DNA of 11,064 bases, taken from Alphaproteobacteria bacterium (GTDB lineage: Bacteria; Pseudomonadota; Alphaproteobacteria; Micropepsales; Micropepsaceae). Every line of letters starts with the position of its first letter. The stretch's first letter is position 1. The notes beneath the pieces are model-generated. The model had not been told where the DNA came from. It saw only the letters and a list, made by a program, of their open reading frames with translations, and made no database searches. Location: assembly GCA_015654715.1 (NCBI GenBank), contig JAATGK010000302.1, positions 1 to 11,064 on the forward strand. The letters are read 5' to 3'. Below, in pieces: positions 5,971 to 11,064 of the stretch. The translations under genes were made by a program, and so were the position numbers.

Positions 5971-8133
5971 TCAGGGAGATTCATGCCACTCCATGCCGAG
6001 CTGATCAAACAGGAAGCTCAACATGTCCGTCTGCTCGGCGATGCGGTCGCTGAGCGATGAGCCGATGCCGTGACCGGCGTGCATGTTGGTCCGCAGCAAG
6101 ATCGGCTGGCCGGAGCTGCTTGCGGCCTGCAATGCGGCGGTGAATTTGCGTGAATGCAGGGGATTGACGCGACCGTCGGTGGCGCCCGTCGTCATCAGCA
6201 CCGCCGGATAGGCCGTCTTGGCGACAACATGATGATAGGGTGAATAGGCATACAGCGCCTGGAACTCGTCCGGGTTCTTCACGGTGCCGAATTCGGTGGT
6301 GTTGAACGAGCCGTTGGGATCGAGCTCGACCCGCACCATGTCGTAAATGCCGACCGCCGATACCACCGCGCGCGCCAGTTCCGGATGCTGGGTAATCTCG
6401 GCGCCCATCAACAGGCCGCCGTTCGATCCGCCCATCAACGCCAGCTTGGCGTGGGAGGTATATTTGTTGTCGATCAGGTATTGACCGGCCGCGAAGAAAT
6501 CATCGAACACGTTCTGCTTCTTGGTCAGCATGCCTTGCTGGTGCCAGCGTTCGCCGTATTCGGCGCCGCCGCGGATATTGGCGATCACATAAATGCCGCC
6601 CGCGTCCAGCCACAGCCGCCGGACCGCGCCGAGGAAACTCGGGTTCTGGTTCACGCCGTAGCCACCGTAGCCGTAGAGCAGGGTCGGATTGGACCCGTCG
6701 AGCTTGGTGCCTTTTTTCATGATGATGTTGAGCGGAACTTTGGTGCCGTCTTTCGAGGTGGCAAACACGCGGGTCACGGTCGCGTCATCGAACGTCACCG
6801 GCGAGATCACCTTCAGCGCGGTCTCTTTCACCTTGCCGGTTTTGGGATCCCAGGTCTCGTAATAGACGGGCCTCAGATAGCTCGCGACATCGAACAGGAT
6901 TTTGCCGTCGGCGAGTTCGATGATGTCTTTGTTGGCGGAGATTTCCGGCAGCGGCAGCTTACCCACCATGTTGCCGCTCAAATCGAAGATGCGCACCTGA
7001 TTGGGTCCGCCGATGATATCGCGTACGAACAGGCGGTCTTTGGCGATGGTGAGGCCGCTGTCGTTACTGGACTCGATCGCCACATCGGATTCCGGGACCA
7101 GCACCTTGGCATGGGCAAGGCCGTCTGCCTCCGGGTGATCGAGCTTGACCACAAATCCGTTCGAAGACCCTTTGCGCGAGATGCTGTAGACGGCGCCGTC
7201 GGGTCCAAAACTGGCATGGACGATCTTGTCTTCCGGCACCCCGATGCGCAGCGTGGGTTTGCCCTGTTCGAGCACGAAATACGACCAGATGCCGCCGTCG
7301 CCCTTCTGCACACTTGCCATCGCGGTGGCAAGGTTCTGCTCGTTGTCGAGGAAGATTTCCGACACGCGCTCGAGCCCGTCCGCGGTGCCGAGCACCACTG
7401 CGTCCTTCGCGGCGTCGGTTCCGAGGACATGGAAATAGACCTGCATATTGAAGTGCTGGTCGCCGGCTGGCGCCTCGGGTCCGGGATAACGGGTATACCA
7501 GAAGCCTTTGCCGTCCATCGTCCAGGCGAGGCTGCCGCCGGCGGTCGGAAATTGCACGCGTGCGATTGGCGTTTCGATTTCCTTGCCCGTCGCGACGTCG
7601 AAGATGTGCAACGTGCCATCTTCGCTGCCGTCTTTCGATAGCGAGACCGCAACCTTCGTGCCGTCATGCGAGGGAACATACCAATCCACCGCGATGTGAC
7701 CGGACGCATCGAGCGCATTGGGATCGATCAGAACTTTCCTCGAAGCCGGATCGGCGGCCGCATTCAGAGTCACGATCAGCGGCTGCTGCAGCTTGGGGTC
7801 GGAGTAGGTGGCGAAGATGATCTTCCCGCGCGGGACGAGGCCGACGAGGGCAGGCGATGTCGTCGAGACCAGCCGCGTCAGTTCGGCGGCAATGGGCTTC
7901 TCGCTCGGCAGCGCATCGAGAACGGCGCGAGTGCGGGCGTTTTGCGCCGCGGTCCAATCTTGAACCTTGGGATCGGACCAGTTTTCCAGCCAGCGATAAG
8001 GATCGGCGACTTTGACGCCTTGCACCACATCGCTGGTGGTGCCGGCGGGCGTTGCGGGCGGCGCTGGAATGGTCGCGGCCAAAGCTGCGGTTGTAAGGGA
8101 TACAACAACGGTGACGAGAAAGATCGACTTCAT
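5971..8133 (-). CDS. Exported prolyl-oligopeptidase-family serine peptidase (S9A)
   Basis: This is a periplasmic or secreted serine peptidase of 720 residues, the usual size for S9A. Residues 1-20 form a signal peptide (MKS, a hydrophobic core, then an ALA-A cleavage site). The N-terminal DPYRWLEN (44-51) is the S9A hallmark, followed by a seven-bladed propeller (about 90-440) and an alpha/beta-hydrolase domain. The nucleophile is S570 (MGGSNGGLL), the Asp is D653 in ATDGRVNPLHS, and the His is H688 in HAGHG; R655 corresponds to the substrate-binding Arg of porcine prolyl oligopeptidase. The family cleaves short peptides after proline. However, the S1 tryptophan of the porcine enzyme (W595) appears to be N611 here (NTTEFG), so specificity may differ. 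The frame stays open upstream to 8556, but the signal peptide and GGGGAG 5 bases before ATG 8131-8133 fix the start. The 204 bp upstream gap holds a weak TTGACG (8202-8207) as a possible -35 box, without a convincing -10. Confidence 0.93.
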   Translation of the reverse strand: MKSIFLVTVVVSLTTAALAATIPAPPATPAGTTSDVVQGVKVADPYRWLENWSDPKVQDWTAAQNARTRAVLDALPSEKPIAAELTRLVSTTSPALVGLVPRGKIIFATYSDPKLQQPLIVTLNAAADPASRKVLIDPNALDASGHIAVDWYVPSHDGTKVAVSLSKDGSEDGTLHIFDVATGKEIETPIARVQFPTAGGSLAWTMDGKGFWYTRYPGPEAPAGDQHFNMQVYFHVLGTDAAKDAVVLGTADGLERVSEIFLDNEQNLATAMASVQKGDGGIWSYFVLEQGKPTLRIGVPEDKIVHASFGPDGAVYSISRKGSSNGFVVKLDHPEADGLAHAKVLVPESDVAIESSNDSGLTIAKDRLFVRDIIGGPNQVRIFDLSGNMVGKLPLPEISANKDIIELADGKILFDVASYLRPVYYETWDPKTGKVKETALKVISPVTFDDATVTRVFATSKDGTKVPLNIIMKKGTKLDGSNPTLLYGYGGYGVNQNPSFLGAVRRLWLDAGGIYVIANIRGGAEYGERWHQQGMLTKKQNVFDDFFAAGQYLIDNKYTSHAKLALMGGSNGGLLMGAEITQHPELARAVVSAVGIYDMVRVELDPNGSFNTTEFGTVKNPDEFQALYAYSPYHHVVAKTAYPAVLMTTGATDGRVNPLHSRKFTAALQAASSSGQPILLRTNMHAGHGIGSSLSDRIAEQTDMLSFLFDQLGMEWHESP

Positions 8134-8337
8134 GGTGGCTCCCCAGCTAGCAATTGCGGCTGATTTGTGAGGGACGCTATGACGAAACCGCAGACGTGCT
8201 GCGTCAACCCAAACAGAGCTTTGCACGTCCGTAAAGACCCGAATTGATGTACAAAGACGAAGCTGCGAAATCGCGTGCAAGCGACCGTTTGATCGCGGCA
8301 ACAAGAACGAACAAAACACGCGTATCTGGAGGCAGTA

Positions 8338-8526
8338 ATGTTGCAAGGTTCTGGGCAAGAGCGCAAGCAAGATGTCCTTCAGGCCGATGACCTCGAAGGC
8401 CTGAAAGGACTCATCGCCAAACTGCGCTGGGCCGGTATGGATAACGACGCCGATAAGCTCTGTCTCGAGTTGGAAAGCCGGGCTCCCGCGGATTGCCTGG
8501 TGCCGGGTCCGATCGAGACCGACTGA
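8338..8526 (+). CDS. Small hypothetical protein, 62 residues
   Basis: I do not recognise a characterised family. The coding case rests on a strong GGAGG (8328-8332) five bases before the ATG, a strong hairpin terminator 30 bases after the stop, and a composition unlike shadow frames. The protein is soluble and acidic, with no signal peptide, membrane segment or Cys cluster. Its central part, DDLEGLKGLIAKLRWAGMDN (about 21-40), reads as an amphipathic helix, a turn and then a second helix (ADKLCLELE); the tail is Pro-rich. Short alphaproteobacterial proteins with similar LIAKLRWAGM-like helices exist in my recollection, but without a function I can name. It lies between the divergent peptidase gene and sodB and has its own terminator, so it is probably a monocistronic unit. 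Confidence 0.65.
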   Translation: MLQGSGQERKQDVLQADDLEGLKGLIAKLRWAGMDNDADKLCLELESRAPADCLVPGPIETD

Positions 8527-8555
8527 ACTCGCCGGGAACCATTCCCCGGTGTTCA

Positions 8556-8591
8556 AAAAGCGGGGCGTGCCGAAGGGTACGCGCCGCTTTT
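8556..8591 (+). terminator. Strong intrinsic terminator after the 62-residue gene
   Basis: This is a long stem: AAAAGCGG pairs with CCGCTTTT, then a single G-G mismatch, then GCGTGCC with GGTACGC (one G-T wobble) around a GAAG loop. The A-rich 5' arm and T-rich 3' arm make it look like a bidirectional intrinsic terminator. It separates the small gene from the sodB promoter. A second, smaller stem (CCGGGAA with TTCCCCGG) lies just upstream at 8533-8550. Confidence 0.8.
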
Positions 8592-8638
8592 GGCGTTTCT
8601 TGGGGGAACAAATTACGGCTGAATTCCGCCTTTTTTCG

Positions 8639-8667
8639 TTGAAATCTGGAGCACTTTTTGAAATAAC
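8639..8667 (+). promoter_or_regulatory. sodB: Candidate sodB promoter
   Basis: TTGAAA (8639-8644, 5 of 6) is followed after 17 bases by AATAAC (8662-8667, 4 of 6). This lies in an AT-rich stretch unlike its surroundings, about 60 bases before the sodB start. I could not identify a convincing Fur, Irr or OxyR site. Confidence 0.42.
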
Positions 8668-8726
8668 TCTAATCTATGGAGTCGCGGCCTCCCTTTGCCG
8701 CCGATGGAACACGACTGGAGATTGTC

Positions 8727-9323
8727 ATGACGATTAAGCTTCCCGATCTGCCCTATGCCAAAGACGCGCTCAGCCCCCACATCAGCGCTAAGACGCTCGA
8801 GTTCCATCACGACAAGCACCACGCCACCTATGTTACCAACACTAACAAGTTCATCGAAGGCACGCCGCTGGCCGATGCCTCACTTGAAGAAATCATCAAG
8901 GCTGCGGCAGCGGATCCGTCGAAGAAGGGTCTGCTCAACAACGCGGCGCAGGTTTGGAACCACACCTTCCTGTGGCACTCGATGAAGCCGAATGGCGGCG
9001 GCAAGCCCACCGGCGACATTGCGGCGCATATCGAAAAGGACTTCGGCGGCTATGACGCCTTTGCGGAAAAATTTTCCGCCGCGGCGGTGGGCCAGTTCGG
9101 ATCCGGCTGGGCGTGGCTGGTGCTCGATGGCGGCAAGCTCGTGATCGTGGCGACGGCTAATGCCGACACCCCGCTGGTGCACGGCCAGACGCCGCTGCTC
9201 ACCGCTGATGTGTGGGAGCACGCCTATTATCTCGATTACCAGAACCGCCGCCCGGACTACGTCAAAACGTTCCTCGCGCATCTGGTCAATTGGGATTTCG
9301 CCAACGCCAATCTGAAGGCCTAA
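8727..9323 (+). CDS. sodB: Superoxide dismutase, iron type
   Basis: This enzyme converts superoxide to hydrogen peroxide and oxygen in the cytoplasm, normally as a dimer. The 198 residues are typical. All four metal ligands are visible: H27 (EFHHDKHH), H79 (AAQVWNHTFLW), and D161 and H165 (DVWEHAYYLDYQNRRPDY). The outer-sphere glutamine is supplied from Q75 in AAQVWNH, and the NADTPL segment carries Ala where Mn enzymes have Gln; both point to the Fe type, though cambialistic activity cannot be excluded. I chose ATG 8727 because GGAG lies six bases upstream and the protein starts as expected (MTIKLPDLPYAKDALSPHIS). The frame continues upstream to 8676 with no support. There is no signal peptide. 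The gene is convergent with the methyltransferase-like gene and has its own likely promoter and 3' hairpin. Confidence 0.97.
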   Translation: MTIKLPDLPYAKDALSPHISAKTLEFHHDKHHATYVTNTNKFIEGTPLADASLEEIIKAAAADPSKKGLLNNAAQVWNHTFLWHSMKPNGGGKPTGDIAAHIEKDFGGYDAFAEKFSAAAVGQFGSGWAWLVLDGGKLVIVATANADTPLVHGQTPLLTADVWEHAYYLDYQNRRPDYVKTFLAHLVNWDFANANLKA

Positions 9324-9337
9324 CTCTCAGTGTTTGT

Positions 9338-9365
9338 GTTCCGCGGGGCGCAGGCCTCGCGGAAC
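9338..9365 (+). terminator. Hairpin after sodB
   Basis: A perfect 8 bp stem (GTTCCGCG with CGCGGAAC, 12-base loop) lies 14 bases past the sodB stop. No T-run follows on either strand. Its position between convergent genes suggests a shared, possibly Rho-aided, transcription end. Confidence 0.5.
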
Positions 9366-9373
9366 CGTCAAGA

Positions 9374-9421
9374 CTTGGCAAAATCGGGGCTTGGCGAAAT
9401 CAGGGTTTGGTGAAATAGAGG
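9374..9421. repeat. Tandem repeat, three 16 bp units, spanning a stop codon
   Basis: There are three consecutive units: CTTGGCAAAATCGGGG (9374-9389), CTTGGCGAAATCAGGG (9390-9405) and TTTGGTGAAATAGAGG (9406-9421). Neighbouring units match at about 13 and 11-12 of 16 positions. The outermost unit encodes part of the last codons of the minus-strand gene. The middle unit holds its TGA, and the third is downstream. Because 16 is not a multiple of three, each unit is in a different reading frame. Confidence 0.75.
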
Positions 9422-10200
9422 CCGACCGCTCCGGCCAAGCCGCGCTCAAAGGCGGTGTGGAGCACCACGACCTGTTCGAGTTCTTTCTCGAACGCCTTGA
9501 ACCGCTGGCTCTTCCACGGCTCCTGCAGGTGGCGAACGTTGGCCGCCATGTTAACGGAATTATGCAGGCCGCGCAGCAACGAGCCGCGCAGGTCGTTGGT
9601 CATGTCCACTTCGGAATAGAATTTCAGCCCGGCGTCGGTGAGCCAGGTCTTCCATTCCTCGACGCGATGGCGATCAGCCGCCGGTTTGCCCTTCGGCCCG
9701 CAGATGATATCGGCGAGGAACATCTGCCCGTCTTTCTTGAGGGCCTTGCTGGCTTCAGCCGCCAGCGCTTGCGGCGAAACGTGAAGCTTTGACGGCGACA
9801 GGATGGCGAGATGGGTGAGGCGCTTGGAACCGAGTTGGCCCGAGCCGGTCTTCCAGGTCGCGAGCTTGACCTTGTCCTTCGGCCGCTTTTCCAATTTTGA
9901 GAGCGCGGATTCGCCTTCGAAGGTATCGATCCAGATGCCGGCCTCGCGGCTGAAGGTAAAAAGTCGATGGCCGAGTTGATAGCAGACGCAACCGAAATTG
10001 CCGCCCTGGGTAGGCACGATGGTTCCGATCGCGCGCGACGCAAACACGCTGTCGCACGGCGACAGGTTGCCCTGGCCCCACATATCCTGCGCCACGGCGA
10101 GCCAGGATTCGAACGGTCCTTCATCGGGCGATAGGTCGACCTCTTTCGCCGGATCTTTTTGCCCGAGCAGAACGATTTTCGGTTTGCCAACCGCACTCAT
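9400..10200 (-). CDS. Hypothetical protein with weak SAM-methyltransferase resemblance
   Basis: The 266-residue protein is probably cytoplasmic, with no signal peptide or membrane helix. Its second half follows the pattern of the end of a class I methyltransferase domain: a helix and strand ALAAEASKALKKDGQMFLAD (145-164), comparable to the common ALREARRVLKPGGRLVLAD pattern. Then come EEWKTWLTDAGLKFYSEVDMT (about 181-201), like the late LLxxAGF strand, and a helical C-terminus. The glycine-rich SAM motif I (usually DLGCGxG) is not obvious; the nearest candidate is TQGGNFGCVCYQLG (64-77). Enzymatic function is therefore unproven. ATG 10200 is preferred because GGGAG lies seven bases upstream; the frame stays open to 10422, but that extension lacks a ribosome binding site and looks non-coding. 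The gene is convergent with sodB, and its stop lies in the 16 bp tandem repeat. Confidence 0.75.
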   Translation of the reverse strand: MSAVGKPKIVLLGQKDPAKEVDLSPDEGPFESWLAVAQDMWGQGNLSPCDSVFASRAIGTIVPTQGGNFGCVCYQLGHRLFTFSREAGIWIDTFEGESALSKLEKRPKDKVKLATWKTGSGQLGSKRLTHLAILSPSKLHVSPQALAAEASKALKKDGQMFLADIICGPKGKPAADRHRVEEWKTWLTDAGLKFYSEVDMTNDLRGSLLRGLHNSVNMAANVRHLQEPWKSQRFKAFEKELEQVVVLHTAFERGLAGAVGLYFTKP

Positions 10201-10251
10201 TGCAAAACTCCCATCTGGCCAATCATCGCCGCTTGAGCTTAAAGCCGTGTA

Positions 10252-10280
10252 AATCTCTTGGGCTGCGCATCTGGCGTCAA
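10252..10280 (-). promoter_or_regulatory. Weak candidate promoter for the methyltransferase-like gene
   Basis: On the minus strand, TTGACG (10275-10280, 5 of 6) precedes GAGATT (10252-10257, 3 of 6) with a 17-base spacer. The -10 match is poor, so this is only the best candidate in the upstream region. Confidence 0.3.
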
Positions 10281-10454
10281 TGGCGGCTTTGCCCGGAAAA
10301 AGTGATGTTTTCTGCGGTGTCACCGACGGTTGCCGGCACCCGCGCAGTTTACCTTTTGCTAACCATGACAGCGATCTGTCGCCGGCCGGGGCGCTATATA
10401 GGAGAGGGTGCATCGCGCGCATCCGCCGAACGGACAGCCGGGATTATCCGCCCC

Positions 10455-10497
10455 AGAGCGCTTTCAGGAAAAGTGGAAACCGGTTTTCCGGAAAATC
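10455..10497. repeat. Palindromic dispersed intergenic element (Rhizobiales-like)
   Basis: The stretch begins AGAGCGCTTTCAGGAAAAG and continues with GGAAACCGGTTTTCC, a near-palindrome centred on ACCGGT with one extra T, then GGAAAAT. From memory, intergenic elements built on GTGGAAACCGGTTTTCC-like cores flanked by AGCGCTTT are widespread in Rhizobiales and relatives. It lies 16 bases past the stop of the right-edge gene, where its hairpin could contribute to ending or stabilising that transcript. Only one copy is in this window, so the repeat nature is recalled, not shown. Confidence 0.55.
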
Positions 10498-10513
10498 GCG
10501 CGCCAAAACAAAA

Positions 10514-11064
10514 CTAACCCCAGATTTCGACGATCTGTTCGCTCATCAACTGCTGCCAGGTCAGTCGCCAGACACCGCGCGGTTCTTCGCATATGGCGGC
10601 CACCGCGGAGCCGCCGATCTGCTGGATGCCGGCGTCCTGAACGAATTTCAGGGTGTTGATATTGTTGATGTGCAATACGAACGTGCCCATGTGATTGCGA
10701 CGGGCGAAGAGCGCCAGCTCTTCGATCTCGTGCTGACCCGGCGGGTGGGCGCCGAACTCGCTCAAGGCCACGCCGATGTTGTTGAGACCGATGTCTTGGT
10801 GGGCGCGGAACAGATGGCTATGCGGCGCAAGTGTCGCCGACACGGTGCGACCGAATGGGCGCAGCAGGTTGACGAGAGAGCCGAGCTTGGTCTGCGCCAC
10901 GCCGTGCGGGACCTGATGGATGACGAAAGCGAGATAGCTGCGCAGTTCGCGAGGCTGGTTGCGCAGAATGGCAAGGACGGCCTCGCGCCCGGCAGGTGAG
11001 CCGAGCATCTCGTAGGAGAGGCCGACGGCGAGGATGAACTGCTTGCCCGCTGTTACCGCGAGCG
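10514..11064 (-). CDS. C-terminal part of a protein, possibly a degenerate EAL-like domain (5' end beyond window)
   Basis: The frame is open through the right edge, so about 183 C-terminal residues are visible and the start lies outside. The ATG at 11006-11008 is internal. The sequence alternates strand and helix like the second half of a TIM barrel: YLAFVIHQVP, RTVSATLAPHS, IGVALSEFG, HMGTFVLHI, then GIQQIGGSAVA. The helix before HMGTFVLHI and the final strand recall the late region of EAL domains, but the catalytic Glu and Asp motifs are either upstream or absent. If correct, it would be a cyclic-di-GMP-related or non-catalytic sensory protein; this is weak inference. The translated composition is normal and the stop (TAG, 10514-10516) precedes the dispersed palindrome. 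A hypothetical protein is the safe label. Confidence 0.7.
   Translation of the reverse strand, partial: LAVTAGKQFILAVGLSYEMLGSPAGREAVLAILRNQPRELRSYLAFVIHQVPHGVAQTKLGSLVNLLRPFGRTVSATLAPHSHLFRAHQDIGLNNIGVALSEFGAHPPGQHEIEELALFARRNHMGTFVLHINNINTLKFVQDAGIQQIGGSAVAAICEEPRGVWRLTWQQLMSEQIVEIWG

Larger units (their letters stand above)
10201..10513. other. Intergenic region of 313 bp
   Basis: It separates two minus-strand genes. It contains the weak promoter near 10252-10280, a TATATA (10395-10400) followed by GGAGAG on the plus strand but with no -35 at proper spacing and no credible ORF, and the palindromic dispersed motif at 10455-10497. I see no tRNA-like fold, riboswitch or small gene that I can support. 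Confidence 0.6.

Noticed and set aside
6385..7641. 418-codon open frame on the plus strand opposite the S9A peptidase
   Set aside because: It is antisense to an intact enzyme with full catalytic motifs. Long shadow frames are expected in GC-rich DNA, and the product shows no recognisable domain or ribosome binding site.
8134..8556. N-terminal extension of the S9A peptidase frame
   Set aside because: It would place 141 extra residues before a clear signal peptide and overlap the small plus-strand gene. ATG 8133 has a good ribosome binding site.
10201..10422. N-terminal extension of the methyltransferase-like protein
   Set aside because: The extension has no Shine-Dalgarno at its start and a low-complexity, shadow-like composition. 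ATG 10200 has GGGAG at proper distance.
10395..10659. Plus-strand TATATA, GGAGAG and a GTG-started frame from 10408
   Set aside because: There is no -35 box at usable spacing. The frame runs through the dispersed palindrome and into the antisense of the right-edge gene, and the product is Arg/Pro-rich without any family look.
1..11064. Mobile elements, CRISPR, toxin-antitoxin or defence genes
   Set aside because: No transposase or integrase motifs, spacer-repeat arrays, nuclease or helicase genes were found in any credible frame. The window reads as core or ordinary chromosomal DNA.

Overview
The window looks like ordinary chromosome of an alphaproteobacterium. The evidence is moderately high GC with GC-rich third codon positions, GGAG-type ribosome binding sites, protein families typical of the class, and a dispersed palindromic motif near 10455-10497 of a kind I associate with Rhizobiales-like genomes. 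I see no transposase, integrase, phage gene, CRISPR array, tRNA or rRNA. The exact order and genus cannot be fixed from the sequence.

Layout. On the minus strand, positions 1-3036 hold three housekeeping or catabolic enzymes: an iron-type alcohol dehydrogenase (cut by the left edge), formyltetrahydrofolate deformylase (purU) and a beta-hydroxyacid dehydrogenase-family oxidoreductase. Only 47 bp separates the last of these from a plus-strand pair: a group II pyridoxal-phosphate decarboxylase (3084-4520) and an MscS-type mechanosensitive channel (4567-5874). The pair is probably one transcript. A symmetric TATATA element in the divergent gap could serve as the -10 box in both directions. The minus-strand start has a strong ribosome binding site; the plus-strand start has none and may be leaderless.

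From 5971 to 8133 (minus) lies an exported S9A prolyl-oligopeptidase-family enzyme, convergent with the channel gene, with two hairpins between them. A 62-residue unknown protein (8338-8526, plus) follows, with its own strong ribosome binding site and a long hairpin terminator. Next is an iron superoxide dismutase (sodB, 8727-9323).

Convergent to sodB is a 266-residue protein with weak methyltransferase resemblance (9400-10200, minus); its stop codon lies inside a 3 x 16 bp tandem repeat. After a 313 bp gap holding the dispersed palindrome, the window ends in the C-terminal part of a minus-strand protein that may be a degenerate EAL-like domain (10514-11064).

The genes do not form one evident pathway. 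No convincing new multi-gene system is visible. The observations most worth checking are the symmetric divergent promoter, the small conserved-looking ORF, the repeat across a stop codon, and the two poorly recognised proteins at the right end.
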